Numbered from the stretch's first letter, positions 45,979 to 58,138 are shown. The stretch is 64,000 nucleotides of DNA from Hermatobates lingyangjiaoensis (GCA_026182355.1 JAPFBL010000603.1:141755-205754); one strand, 5' to 3'. Translations and numbers: made by a program. Notes: generated from the sequence alone by a model not told the origin.

Positions 45979-47127
45979 TTGTTTTCCCATTTCATATTGT
46001 GGTTTGATCATTAAATGTAATAAAGTCAACTATCCCCACTAAATAAACAAAATAAAAAAACGTTAGGGAAACTTACTTGTATAAATTTTATTGTGTATGA
46101 AAAATTGATGACGTTTAATTTACTATTGCTATACTACAAACTTGTTATTCTTCTTGTTTTTTCGATATTTTATGTTTTAGCTATCACAAAACTGAGCTGA
46201 AGAAATTTATTTCTAACTTGTTCATTCCGTTTTTTTCTTTACTTTTCATTACTCCAAAGCACTGAATTCATGAAATTTATTTCTAACACTCCAAATCTGT
46301 TGTGGCATTGAACGTTTGAACTTGAAACAAAAGGTTAAATGAATTGACTTTTGTAGACAATAGGCTTTAACTCCTAGACCAAGGGTGAGGCCTTATAGGT
46401 AAACTGTGACCTTTTGGGTCAAAAGGAACGACCTTTCGGGTCACTGAAAAATTGTGTTATAAATCAGCCGAAAGTGAAAAAAAAAATGTTTACCAAATTC
46501 ATACTTAAAAGAAAAACGTAAGTAAAGCCATATAATAACAAGATATTATGTCAATAGAACTTAATAACACACGTTCATGTAAATGTTGGACTTTTGATTG
46601 TCTCTTAATTTCCTCCCTTCAATTCAATTTTGAAACCGTGGTATTAACATTAAAAATAGAAAACTAAATTATATTTGTAACATGGAAATGTTTCGAGTAA
46701 GGATAACTAAACTCTTGTTAGTTTTACTGAAACTAGACAAACAATTTATTAACTATATACAAGTATAATACTAAGGAATACAATAACTATCCCTTTAAAT
46801 AGACAATTGAGTAATAGTCCTTTCATTACAGCAATGTTACAAGGGTTAAACTGGCTTCCAAGCAAAATTGAACTGATAAATTTATTTCATAGTTTTTACA
46901 CATTCATAAATAACATAGATTCCATATAACATAGTGTAACGATATTATACATATGCAATATGTATGTATGTATGGAGCATGTGAAAATATTACAATAAAC
47001 TCCCTCCAAGTAGGGGCACTACTTTGGAGAAAAAAAGAAGTCTTTTTATTAACAATAAAGAATATATTAAGAAACAATAAAAGACAATATTAAATTTAAA
47101 TAAAGACAATACAAGAAACATTTACAG

Positions 47128-48110
47128 CAGGGCTCGCATTGATGGGTTTTTCCACCTAGATCTGGGTTTTTAGGATCCCACCTAGGTTTCTAGGTTTAAT
47201 ATTAAAAGATCTGGGATTATTTCGAATATACATGACGACTATGTTAACAACTATGTACGTAAAATATCTTAAATTGACTCATGTAACAATTTAAACAAAC
47301 GGTGCAAAAGAATTTTTTCTGTAATACAAATTGGAGAAAGTAGTGAAATGAGTTTTCGAACTGATTGCTTGCAATATTCTTTTGTTACATTGCGCTTACA
47401 AATCAAAAGTAGATTCCCTTTGGAAGAAGAAAGAATTCTTGCCAGGTTAGAGAGAGATCTTGCAAAATCTCCTAAATCAATAATAAATATAGCCAACCTA
47501 TTTCTCACCTTGAGCCTGAAGATAAACTAGATAAATTGGACAATGAATGAAGGTTATTTCGGCAGTTTAATGATATATCATTGTCCAACAAATCTATTCA
47601 TAAATTTTGGTATTCTCTACGCTTCATCGAGGACGGTTTGAGTAATTCGAAATTTGAAGTGCTTTCAAATATTATGACATATCTTACGGCTCTAACAAAC
47701 TCTTCAGTATCGGTAGAGAGAATATTTTCACTTGTAAATCATGTTAAAACAAAAAAACCTCTCTCAAAACTGATACACTGGAAGATAGATTGTTGGCGAA
47801 CAAGCACTATCAAAAAATAAATAAAACTGTTACTCATGAACACTTAAAACAGAATTAGTGAGAGATGTCGGAAACTGAGTTTGCTATCAGCGCTACATGA
47901 AATGTTTGGAACAACAAAAATCATCTCTTAAAGTCAATATTCATCCTGATGAAAAAGTTCTGCTTTTGAAACTATTACTTCACAAATCATTTGGCCTCAC
48001 ACAAGAAACAATAAATTATTATTCAGTCCAATCTAAGTTTTTTTTCACAGGAATCTGGGTTTTTTCTTATATGATCTGGGTTGATCTAAAATTAACCACT
48101 TGGAGCCCTA
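47128..48110 (+). mobile_element. hAT element remnant (983 bp) with transposase C-terminus
   Basis: Left end CAGGGCTCGCATTG, right end reversed TAGGGCTCCAAGTGG. The flanks ATTTACAG (47120-47127) and ATTCACAA (48111-48118) match at 6 of 8 positions. Inside, broken reading frames give LTALTNSSVSVERIFSLVNH (hATC dimerisation motif) near 47680-47745 and SRFPLEEERILARLERDL upstream. Internally deleted and frameshifted, so dead. Confidence 0.8.
47581..47820 (+). pseudogene. hAT transposase C-terminal (hATC) fragment
   Basis: 79 codons containing the hATC signature: SSVSVERIFSLVNHVKTKK, then a stretch where live hATs have an RNRL motif (here KPLSKL). The DDE/RNase H-like catalytic core is missing. 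Lies inside 47128-48110. Confidence 0.75.
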
Positions 48111-48289
48111 ATTCACAATAAACTGATAAGTGATAACTTCCAGGTGAAGCCTGGCGTCTACGAGGTCAACTAGACAAGAGGGAAGATTCAAATTTACGTA
48201 CTCCGTCTATAGTCCACCATGGAAATCGCAATATATTAGAAATATTTCTTCAATAAGTATTTCTTTTTACAAATATAACGCTTTTTAAG

Positions 48290-48430
48290 TAAATCCTTAT
48301 TACTACATGATCAAGTAAGAAATATAGATATTATTAAAATCTTTCAACCAAAACCATAGGTCGGTCTTCGTCAAAGTCTGACTCAAACTTTAATAGAGTC
48401 AGTTGTATTCTACAACCAATTTTTTTATTG
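48290..48430 (-). mobile_element. Decayed family B PLE fragment
   Basis: The minus strand has TTGACGA (C to T in the hammerhead core), AGACCGACC, GGTTGAAAGATT. A short inverted partner follows. Not functional. Confidence 0.5.
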
Positions 48431-49149
48431 ATCCCTATATTTCTATCCTGATTGAGATTTAACTGTTATATATGGGGTAAATTTTCGTTTTTTGTTTATA
48501 TTTCTTATTTTTTAATCCACAACTTTCCGGTATATATGCATTACAAGTTCATTCCACTATTCCTTCACTTTCAAAATGTATTACTTACTGGAGTGGTTTG
48601 TTTAATTGAACCTAACGACAATTAGGCTTTCACCTTTTGTGTTGTTTTAATGTTTTGTTAGTTTGGCACATATTTTAGTATTGGAATGAGACACATTACC
48701 CGAGCTGATCCTAAACTTCAAATTTATTAAAGTACAAATCTTTAACTTTATTTATATTGCATTCACAATGTGAAGTCGAAATATAATTTTTTTTAAACAT
48801 AAATGTGTATAACAATTCTTTGTATAGTTTATTTTCTTATTGGTTATTCTAAAATCGATTTTTTTACTCATCCTTACAACAAAATAATCCTTAAAATTTT
48901 AAACTGTTTATTAAAATTTTATAAAATATGCTAAAATAAATTGTGAAAGAATCAGTTTTGAATATAACTAACATAATAAATAATGTAATAGAATATTTTA
49001 AACATTGGGATACTATAACAAACTGACAAAGGTTATTGAACCTGTTTTAATTATTCTGTTTGAATATTCTAACGATCAGCTCGCTCTGATTTGATATATT
49101 TTTTGGTTATGCTATTCTGATATATGCATATAAACTTAACATGGAGCTC

Positions 49150-49345
49150 TAACCGCGTGCCATGGACCTTGAAATACTATTTTTATTCCTGGGCCCCAGT
49201 GATCCTCTGTGGGCCCTCTGTTGGTCTATGTGGAAGACGTTGAGACCCACTGATCTATATAGACTCATAGCCAAGATTTGAACCTGCAATCTTCAGGGCT
49301 AAAGAGAAGCAAGCTACGGGTTAGACTACACCTGACTTCGCTGAC
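49150..49345 (-). mobile_element. Possible tRNA-derived SINE fragment, a different family
   Basis: On the minus strand 49340-49265 resembles a tRNA head (GTAGTCTAACCCGTAGC as a box-A-like part, GCAGGTTCAAATCTTGG as box B), followed by non-tRNA sequence. No target duplication found and only one copy in the window. Confidence 0.35.
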
Positions 49346-50137
49346 GATTAGTAAAAACCTATGTTAATCTAGAAATTGTGGCAAAAAACGTAAACAAAGT
49401 AAAAAAGCAAATAGAATTTTTGATATAAAATAAATATCATCATGTAAATGATTGATTTGTAAGAAGGAGTTAGAGTCGTTCAATTTATCACCTTATTCCT
49501 GTGAAATATATTTTTCGTTCTAACATTACAGTTTTTCCTTGGATGGAAATAAAATTTATTATTTTCTTCAACAAATTTATTTTTTTACTAAATCTTTTAA
49601 ACCATTTCACATAAGAGGTATTAAATTTTACGTGTTTAATATCATTTAAAAATAGTAACTATAACCAATACATGACATGGTACAGACTGGGGGGCAGGGT
49701 ACATAATGTCGATTTCAAGGGAACACATTACCAAATTTAGTAATTTTTAATAAAACATTACTAAATCTAGAATTAGAGTATCGGGACTCCAGAAAGTGGG
49801 AAATACAACAGTTATAAGACCTCAGATGAGGAACTAGTTATTATGTTGTGTGTTTGTGTGTATGTGTGTTCGTGTAAACATATGTTCATGTGTGTTGCAA
49901 GGAATGGTGGCTGGTCTTTTATGGTGATGCCTTACAAAGAATGCAAACAATACTTACTGTTCGTTTCTTCAATAGTATTTAATTTATCAAAACGACGTGA
50001 TTCTCCAAACAAATTTTAGTGTTGTAAATTATAACGCCATATCAGCCAAAATCATGTTTAGCACCAGGATAATTAATGGTAAGCAATTTTAAAAGCGCCT
50101 TTGCTTGTGTTTAACTTCAATATTATTTTACATTTTT

Positions 50138-51765
50138 TTTACTTTACTATAAGTAAAGTATAGTGATCGTGAAAAAATTCGATCTCGAGATTTTGACGGA
50201 ATTACATGTTTTGAGGTCCCAGAAGTCGTTTTATGACGTTTTTACGATGATGTCTGTGTGTGTGTGGGTGGGTGGGTGGGTGGGTGGGTGGGTGAGTGTG
50301 TTAGCATTGCTTGTTACCACGCTACGGTCCAGAATCTTTGATGGATCAAGTTGATATTTTACACAAAAATGGGCCTCATAAAGACGAAGATCCCTATTGT
50401 TTGCGAAGAATTATGCATGATGGGAAAGTCACTTTTTCTGCCAAAAACCGTTTTTTTTAAAACATTTATTTCTCCTAAACTGATAACCCTAGAGTTTTGA
50501 AATTTTGACATTATCTTTGAAGATACAAATCGAACAAACGAAAAATATATTCAGAATTTAAAAACAACAGGAAATATTTTTTTTTCAATAAAATGTAAAA
50601 ATTTTGACTTATAATTCAATCTCAAACCTTGTGAGAGCGATACAAGCCATACTGTTTGACGGACAAAGATGAAACTATGCCTATAAATAGAACATTATAT
50701 GGAGAATGAGTTGAGATATTTTTTTCTAAAATTACATTCGCTAAAGAGGCGTTACTGTACGATTTGTGTTTTCAGAAAAGTTTTTTTGACGCTAAACGGC
50801 TCGTTAAAAAATAATGAAAATTTGACCAAAAATGGATCAAAAAATTAGCAATTCATAAAAAAAAAATCATGAAGTTTCAATTGCGGGAAAGAGCAATAAC
50901 GATATAAAAACTCTTTGTTTACCCTAGACTAAGAGATCACCTGCTATACTTGTCGAATTTTTTGTATTTTTTTACATTGTTTACATTGACTTAGAAATTT
51001 TTTGAGCGAATCCACTGAGATAAAATTGATGTTTCTAATGGAAAAATTAAAATATATTATTGACTTATAAGAGATGTAAGAGGAATAATATTGTGCAGGT
51101 AAATGATAACACTCATTAAAAAAAAATTCGGATATATGTTATTTGACAAAGGGGAAGGAAAATGATCTTATTAAATACTAAGAAGCCATAAAATTCCCGG
51201 TATAATAATTCTGTTAAAAACCAAAAATGTAAAAGATAATTCAAAATATAAATCTTTCGTTTAGAGATTAATAACTGTAATTATCGTACATCTTTAATTA
51301 ACAAATCACCTTAAAACAACATTTTCTTCGCTGTTTAAGATGTTTTTCAGAGAAAAAAAGGGTATTTTACTGTTTCAAATTTGAAAATTTTACATTAATA
51401 TTCAATGTAGAAGGATGTCAAGTAAACGATGTAAGAAATCTACTGGCTATTTGAACAATAGCCATGTTCTCTTGTAGGATAATATTTCGTTTCAAGAAAT
51501 GTTCACATTGGTTTTTCAAAAATGTTATTACTGCTGTAGTTATACTAATGAAATTATTTGTGATGTACAAAAATAAGCTTATAAATTGATATGTCCTTCA
51601 ATCACTATCTGTACTACCACACGAATGCAATGCTAATAATTATATCCAATTTAGATATTTATGTTATGCTTAAATGATACGTTATGTTTTATATACTCAA
51701 GAAATTTGACATTGAGTTACTTATAGTAAAGTAGAGTGTAGGCCACTCCAGATTTTTTACAATGA
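50138..51765 (+). mobile_element. Unclassified 1.6-kb repeat family, longest copy
   Basis: Bounded by a TTTACTATAAGTAAAG word at the left and its mirror CTTATAGTAAAGTAGAG at the right. Contains a (GGGT)n run at 50258-50290. The right end recurs at 39215-39415 (reverse) and 58905-58960; interior text recurs at about 58430-58690. No ORF. Confidence 0.55.
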
Positions 51766-51880
51766 AACACTTTTTGTAAGTCAAAAAGTGTTTCAGAGTG
51801 ACTAGATCAGAGACAGGAGGCCAATTCCTGCCACTTTTCTCTTGAGTTCAGCCCGATGGTGATCCTATAGGCTACACTTT

Positions 51881-52056
51881 GCGATGATGTGCTAAGCTGT
51901 TTACGATGATGTGCTAAGCTGTTTGCGATGATGTGCTAAGCTGTTTACGATGATGTGCTAAGCTGTTTACGATGATGTGCTAAGCTGTTTGCGATGATGT
52001 GCTAAGCTGTTTACGATGATGTGCTAAGCTGTTTACGATGATGTGCTAAGCTGTTT
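51881..52056 (+). repeat. 22-bp tandem repeat, 8 exact-length copies
   Basis: Unit RCGATGATGTGCTAAGCTGTTT, with A or G at the first base the main variation. There are no spacers between units, so it is not a CRISPR array. No reading frame of interest. Confidence 0.97.
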
Positions 52057-52266
52057 GCGTAATGATAAGTCGTAGAGATTGTATTAGTTTCCGTTCTATG
52101 AAGATATTGTTTGAATGGCCAATATATGTATCAAGTTTTTTCGTAGCTTGGTGTATAGTAGCTATATTTTAATCTGGTTGATACTACAGGGAAATACGGT
52201 TCAGTCGTCACATCTTCTTCTGTACGTTTCCAAGTTTTTTCCCATTTTTTTTAAAGCTTCCTGTAC

Positions 52267-52449
52267 TCAATATGTACTTCGAATGTGAGGTGGGATATTT
52301 CTGGTAACTAATGGGTAAATTGGGGTGTCCAAGACTGCTACGGTGATTTCTTTGGCTTCTTTTGCTCTGAGATCAGTAGGTTTATTCCTGTCTATGCCTG
52401 CATGGGCTGGTAATTTTTTTTTATTAATATTATCGGTCGGAGGACGCAT
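52267..52449 (-). pseudogene. Non-LTR retrotransposon fragment, RNase H-like motif
   Basis: The minus strand reads KKLPAHAGIDRNKPTDLRAKE, a worn form of the RNase H motif with HAGIxGNExAD and AKEA found in I/R1-group LINEs. Single short fragment, catalytic positions altered. Confidence 0.55.
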
Positions 52450-52504
52450 TCACACCTCCGTTCCTTCTTCTTTCCTTTTTTCACCTCTCATGAAGACGGC
52501 GAGA

Positions 52505-53066
52505 AAGGTTAGGTTAGGTTACAGTCACCGTCCCTAGAGAGAACACACATAGGCCGCAAGCCGGCCCCTTGTGATACCACAAAAAGAGAATTGGGGCTAT
52601 TCTCCCCCGTCCCTAGTCCACTCGAACCATCTCGAGAGAACAATAAATCTAGACAGATCCTTGATACCAGTGGATGCTAAGTTCTCAAGATTGTCAAAGA
52701 AATATTCTCCTAATGCTTCTTTCCTTCTTTGAGCCAAACCAGGGCATTGACAGAGAAAGTGAGGAACTGTCTCTTCCTCTTCCTCGTTCTGGCATGCCCT
52801 GTATAAATCCCTCGCCTCCATTCGTAACTTTGTGGCTTGTTTTCCTATTAGCCAATGCCCCGTGGAAACAGCGATCACACTGGCTACCATTATTATATTC
52901 ATAGAGAGAAGATCCTTCTGGAGTTACAGGAAGGCCACAACTACTTTGAAATAAAACACGTGTCCTCCTCAGACCATCTTTGTTTGACACGTTCATCAAT
53001 TCTCTTGAGTGTGTGTTAAATCTCTGTTTTGTGTTTTCTAGTTGTAACTTTGTTAAATACATGCAC
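52505..53066 (-). mobile_element. Non-LTR (LINE) 3' end, minus strand: ORF C-terminus, short 3' UTR, TAACC tail
   Basis: On the minus strand frames at 53062-52694 and 52902-52597 give the C-terminal zinc-knuckle-like region GHWLIGKQATKLRM, then CQNEEEEETVPHFLCQCPGL and a stop at 52597. A roughly 90-bp 3' UTR follows with TGTGGTATCACAAGGGGCCG, ending in about three TAACC repeats at 52506-52520. At least one frameshift, so inactive. The SINE at 53067 is inserted into it. Confidence 0.75.
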
Positions 53067-53390
53067 GGGGGCCAGGCTAGCTCAGTGGTTACGTGCTCGC
53101 CTCTGAACTGATAGGACCGGGGTTAGATCCTCACCTGGCCCTCGATTTATTCACGCGGGAGGTGAATAAATCTGAGTGCGTCGTCCCTCGGAGAAGGACG
53201 TTAAACCGTCGGTCCCAAGCCTGTACGATGTCAGGTACTCGTTAAAGATCCCTACTCTAAATACATTTGAGTTAGGTAAAATTTAGGACTCCCACTGTAG
53301 AATCAATCTTCATTGTGTGGTATCACAAAGGGCCAATGCTCGGCCTAAGTGTGTTCCCTTGTGGAATTGCCACTGCAACCTAACCTAACC
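53067..53390 (+). mobile_element. tRNA-headed SINE, complete (324 bp), with 13-bp target duplication
   Basis: Flanked by TAAATACATGCAC at 53054-53066 and 53391-53403, identical. The head folds like a tRNA: the 7-bp acceptor-like pairing GGGCCAG/CTGGCCC, box A TAGCTCAGTGGTTA, box B GGGTTAGATCCTC (worn). The body contains GTCGTCCCTCGG and the tail TGTGGTATCACAAAGGG, ending AACCTAACCTAACC. The tail matches the LINE 3' end just upstream. Pol III transcription and LINE-driven retroposition are inferred. Confidence 0.88.
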
Positions 53391-53434
53391 TAAATACATG
53401 CACATTTAACCAACCGCCTTTATAATAGCTCAAT

Positions 53435-53530
53435 AGGTTAGTTGCGATCGAAGATCGACAACGTCCGAAAGCGCTCAACGACTCCAAGATCATCTTACGA
53501 GGTATGACGGTTTGCCATATTAATAATATA
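53435..53530 (+). repeat. Copy of the right end of the element at 4914-5510
   Basis: Matches 5418-5510 over about 95 bp (ACAACGTCCGAAAGCGCTC, CTTACGAGGTATGACGGTTT, GCCATATTAATAATATAAAT) with a few changes. Confidence 0.8.
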
Positions 53531-53744
53531 AATGTAACTTTGTTTATCAATATTATTTAATAGTTAGTTATGTATAAAGAAAATAGGTAATAGATATTGT
53601 GAAGTAAACGGAGGAAATGATTATAGGGAAGATTAAATGTAGAGAAAAATGTGAGTAATGGAGGTGACGTGGAAGATTTTGTGAATGGTGATTAGAGACT
53701 GGGGTTGTGAAGAGGATGAGGTATAATTGACACGTCAGAGGAGG

Positions 53745-53860
53745 GAGGCAATTAGGCAGAGGATTAGGGCCTGGGTGTCCCGGGGACAACAGGTGGACTG
53801 GCCCATTCATCACGCTGGCACAGCGCTCCTACATTATGCATGCAATACCCTCCTTAGTTG
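53745..53860. promoter_or_regulatory. GC-richer patch, possible conserved non-coding element
   Basis: About 110 bp of complex sequence in AT-rich DNA, with GGATTAGGG, CCCGGGGACAACAGGTGGAC and TTATGCATGCAATA words. No reading frame, no repeat copy in the window. Call rests only on composition. Confidence 0.25.
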
Positions 53861-55020
53861 TCACCTTATTCATTTATAACCCTCCTTTAACCCCTCCTTC
53901 CACACGCATTGTTCTTCATCATTAACTCTCAGCCCTAATCACAAAATCCATTATCCTTCGCAAAAAAACTAACTGCCTTATTTTCTATTTCAACTTGAAG
54001 AAAGTTACCAACTATAAGGTCAACTGAATGACTAATACGCTGAGAAAGTGCCATGTTTGTTAAATATTTTTCATATAAAGTATGTTTCAACTGATTTCAG
54101 TTTTCAATTGGAATGTTGATTTGGATTTTAATGATCGAAATGCAAATCAGTTTGAAATATAACAGCTTTTTTGCTTTATGAATGTGATAACAATAATCAA
54201 AAGGTAACAGCATGGATTTACTGTTGATCTTTTCTCTAAATAATGTAACTATAAGGAAAAAGAATGATGGATAAGCTAGTATTGAAGAATGATGAGAGTA
54301 AAATTCGTGAAAAGAGAGAAGAGTGGATAATTCAAAGGAAAATGGTGAAAAAGGAGACACCCTATGCGAAAATTTGACTACGAATGAAACGTTACTGTGA
54401 GTTTGCTAGTTACGAGTAAAATCGCGACACACATCCAGTCATGTCCATTATTAATTTGTAATCTTTAAAAACATGACAAATTTAGTAAAATTGTTGAAAA
54501 GTAGTTTTATAAAAGTTGGATATTTGCAAGGTCTCAAAATTTATATAGTTTGAACAAGTCTGAACAAGAAAGAGGATTATGTTTTTGGGTATGTACAATA
54601 CTGTTTGCATAGGTTCGCATAACTGTAGAGGAGACTGGAGGTCTAGTATGTTAGTTAACCTATTAGACGCTAGACTTCGCATTGCATTCTGTATGTTATC
54701 ACTTATCAGTGAAGTGTAAATGTTTCATGAATTGTCTTATTTAAATTTAATATTGTTTTTACTGTTTTCGATGAAATTATGTATTGTTTTTAAAAGTGAA
54801 AGGACTATTAATCGTTTAGGTCAACATTTAAATACTTTATTACTTTTTAATACATGTAAATTTTAGTGTTATTAGTGAAATGTTTAGTTTCAGAGTAACA
54901 AATAGTGGTTTAATTGTTCTACTTACCCTGAACACTTCCGCATTACAGGTATATTTATTAATAATCTTAACGTAACGTATTAGGTTCATCTCTTTATTTA
55001 ATAGCCTACTTATTAAGTAA
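53860..55020. other. AT-rich intergenic DNA, nothing assignable
   Basis: Short ORFs on the minus strand have no domain content. No repeat ends recognised. Confidence 0.5.
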
Positions 55021-55024
55021 ATCA

Positions 55025-55270
55025 GCAGCATGATCGCCTCTGAAATGGTAGGTCCGGAGTTCAATAGCCACACTCTCGTCCTTGATTTATTCACTTGAGG
55101 GGTGAATAAATCTGAGTCCGTCGTCCCTCGGAGAGGAAGTTAAGCCACCGGTCAGGAGCCTTGTCGGTGTCAGGTATTCGCTAAAGATCTTTAATATACA
55201 CTTGAGTTAGAGGTGATCAAATTTAGAACTCCTTATGTAGAATCAATGTTCATGATTTATAGACTTTCCC
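55025..55270 (+). mobile_element. tRNA-headed SINE, truncated copy
   Basis: Matches 53090-53330: TGAAATGGTAGGTCCGGAGT-type head remnant, GAATAAATCTGAGTCCGTCG, AGGTATTCGCTAAAGATCT, and stops before the TGTGGTATCAC tail. Confidence 0.7.
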
Positions 55271-55903
55271 CAAAATTTCCTTTCTAGAATGTCAATAGAA
55301 TTATAAAAATATCTTAGTTTCAATTCCAGAAAAATTTAATTTACATTTAAAAAGATTAAAGTTAAAAAAAAACAAAAGATTTTGTTAAAAAAAATGTTAA
55401 GTAATCTCCAAGGCGCAAGGGTAACCCAATCAGTGTTTCCACTTTAGGGTTTTTTACCCTATTTTAGGGTAATTCAATGGCTTTTGGGTCAGTTTAGGGT
55501 AGCTAATGTTTTTATGGTAGTTACTATTTTTATAGTAAAGTTATCGAATGTCTTTTTTAAACTGCAAAAAGTTTTAACATATAATACATAAATTGAACTT
55601 AAACTTTTTAAAATATTCAAATAAAATTAAAAATCAACTTTTTTTAATTATCTGGCAACCAACACTTAACGATACGTACATTTAGTTGTGACAGCTCGTT
55701 TATTTTCGTCTGAACAAGTAATCTAAACAGTGTCTGTCGACTGTTGTCTTATATTTGTTGTACACACATGTTTATCTCCCGTCTTTTTTAATCTTTGGTT
55801 TTGCACTTGGTGTAGAATTAAAAATTTGAATCAAAGTAAGTATAAATAATGAGTACTATAGCTTAGTACTTTTAGTTTCATTAAAACTGTTAATGAAATA
55901 AAA

Positions 55904-56134
55904 GTGGAAGATTTTTATAAGAGATGCCGTTCGTTTTTAGTAGAGGGCGAGAAACAAATTCATTCAAGATTTACCTTAGATGATCTTATACATAATTTGA
56001 TTTCATGTGTTGATCCTCAAAAAGCTTGTAATTTAAATCCTCCATCTATTTCCCATATATTAAAAGCACTTCCACAGTTAATAAGTTTGTTGATGAGTCT
56101 GTACTTGATGAAGAGTGGAGAAATCATTATTTAA
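55904..56134 (+). pseudogene. hAT transposase internal fragment
   Basis: 76 codons from near an ATG: EDFYKRCRSFLVEGEKQIHS, SCVDPQKACNLNPPSI, SLYLMKSGE. Lies inside the hAT ends and before the hATC fragment, with a frame change between. No complete catalytic triad visible. Confidence 0.65.
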
Positions 56135-56171
56135 ATGAAGAAATATCTGCACAGATGGACTTTAACAAGTA

Positions 56172-56489
56172 TTGGGATTTAGTGTTCAGTGGAAAAATAA
56201 TGCACAGTTGCCATGTTTTCCAAATTTAACTAAATTGATTTCATCTTTAATGCTAATACCGTTTTCAAATGCATCAGTTGAAAGGTTTTTCAGTATTTTA
56301 AATCTTGTGAAGTCAACTCAAAGAAACCGGTTAAAAAATGAAACTATTAAAGGACTAATGCATGCTATTTATTATCTTAGAAATAATTCAGTCAACTCCC
56401 ATTCAGTGAATATTGATAAAAATATTCTAAAAGCGCTGTCAAATGTTAAAAGCAATGCCACTTGCTCTGAAATTAAAAAAATGATTTAA
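56172..56489 (+). pseudogene. hAT transposase C-terminal (hATC) fragment
   Basis: 105 codons with the hATC signature: LIPFSNASVERFFSILNLVK, then STQRNRLKNETIKGLMHA. This copy keeps the RNRL motif better than the one at 47581. Preceded by a frameshift from the 55904 fragment, so no intact transposase. Confidence 0.8.
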
Positions 56490-58138
56490 TTTTTTATATT
56501 GTTTATTGTGTTCAAGGTTAAGGTGTTGTGTTTAAAAAGGAATATTTTAATAATAGCTTTAAAAAATACTTTACATATTAACAAAAAAATATTTTTAATA
56601 TAATAAGTGTTTATTTTTTTTCATCAGTTTATAAACAATAAAGTTAATGGTTTACATGATAAAATATTATTATCCTGTTATAGAAAATTTTAATTTAAAG
56701 TTTAACTTTACTATTGCAAATGTATTTATTCCATAGAATGATATCATTTGTTATTAACTAACGAATATGGCTATTTTGTTGCATGAGAAAAATTATGTTA
56801 TGATAAAATATATAATTATTATATTTTACATTTTAGGGTAAAAGTTTACGTTTTAGGGTTTTTTAGAAGCATTCTTAGGGTAGTCACAATTCCACTCGTG
56901 GAAACACTGAACCCAATGTCATACGTACTCTCATCTGGACTGGCAGGTCCAGGGTTTGATTCCCACTGTGGCGATTGATTTATTCATGTGGGAGGTGCAT
57001 AAATCTGAAGACGTCCTTTCTCGGAGAGGTCAACAAGCCCTCGATCTCGAGCCTGTACGATGTTAGGTACTCACTAAATATCTTTAATCTAAATACACTT
57101 GAGCTAGGACAAATTTTAGAACTCCCAATGTAGAATGTTCATTGTGTGGTATCACAACATTCCAAAGTGATACCACAATTGTATATCAACTATTCGTGTT
57201 CTCTCGTGAGATAACCACTATAACCTAACCTAACCTAAATAATACCAAACATTTTATTTTGCTAAAAACAATTTGTCATTAATGCTTGTTTTTTCGTTTT
57301 AAATTATAGTTCCTATGAATTATATAAATCAATAATATTATAATTTAAGAAAAAAATATCAAAGCATTGATTCAAGTTATCAATATTACATAACTTGAAA
57401 AAAAAACTATGACGTTGAGTTTGGAAGTAATTTTAAATTAGAAGCTGCACCAAGAAACTTTTTACTTTTAACTAAAGTGTAATTTACTTTGTAAAACATT
57501 GATTATGAAGCAAGTAATGAGTAGGTCTTAGCTAGATAGAGGTGATCCAAAGAAAGTTGCAAGTCAGCGCTTAGTTTGTGATGAAGAGTAGAACTTGAAC
57601 CAACTTTCACTGTTTTCTCTTATTGAAAAATAATCACTAATATTATATGATTCGCACTTCAAGTTTTTTTTTAATGTAATTCTTTTTTTTTTACATTTAT
57701 CAATAAATTACAGCTTTGAAAGTAGGAATTTGTAAGGCAATACTACATTATTTACTAAGCCTAACATAATATTAGATGTAACAGGATAAAGTAGAGAATA
57801 AATATGTTTGTAAAACACTTTGTTCTGCAGGATAGCTGGTGAAATGGTTTAACTGAAGTTAAATGATACAGGTGCGAGTGAGAAGATAGCCTGACGTTTC
57901 AAGATGACGTTATACAGGAAAAACACTTGACGTACCATTAATCTTTACCCTGAGTTAATTCTGTTATACAGTTCTTTTCCTGAGTGTCTTCAATATTGGC
58001 CTTTGAAAAAAAAAATAAACAAGGTAATATTAACTTCTGTAATAAGAAATTTACTTTACCTAATTTATTTTTCTTTTTTACCTTGTAGAGTGATAATTTC
58101 CTGTATGTATCTATTCATGAACAACTGTTTATTATGAA

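Larger units (their letters stand above)
45805..46015. mobile_element. PLE-type inverted pair, family B
   Basis: Arms of about 100 bp (45830-45920, 45925-46012) are reverse complements that include AATGATCAAACCACAATATG and the fragment ends ATTTCA, AAACACGTGAAA. Both arms keep hammerhead cores, listed separately. The outer left end CACGTGAAATAACA also occurs at 9515, 16030, 28600 and 63340. Confidence 0.85.
55431..56909 (+). mobile_element. hAT element remnant (1479 bp) with perfect 8-bp target duplication
   Basis: Terminal repeat CAGTGTTTCCAC at both ends; target duplication AACCCAAT at 55423-55430 and 56910-56917. TTTAGGGT words cluster at both subterminal regions. Carries two broken transposase fragments. 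The perfect duplication suggests a fairly young insertion. Confidence 0.93.
55413..57236 (+). mobile_element. tRNA-headed SINE split by a hAT insertion
   Basis: The head starts at about 55413 (GCGCAAGGGTAACCCAAT), is interrupted by the hAT at 55431-56909, and resumes at 56918 with CATACGTACTC, box-B-like GGTTTGATTCCC, the GAATAAATCTG-type body and a tail ending AACCTAACCTAACC at about 57236. Removing the hAT and one target duplication restores a normal head, dating the SINE before the hAT. Confidence 0.75.

Noticed and set aside
47269..47508. 79-codon minus-strand ORF
   Set aside because: Lies opposite the hAT transposase remnant, which has the recognisable domain on the + strand.
51881..52056. 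Possible CRISPR-like array
   Set aside because: Units are directly adjacent with no spacers, in an animal genome.
53067..53140. tRNA gene
   Set aside because: Acceptor-like stem and boxes A/B are present, but the anticodon and T arms are poor and the sequence continues into a SINE with target duplication.
53375..57236. Telomeric DNA (TTAGG/CCTAA repeats)
   Set aside because: Only two to three units, always at the 3' end of a SINE or LINE copy.
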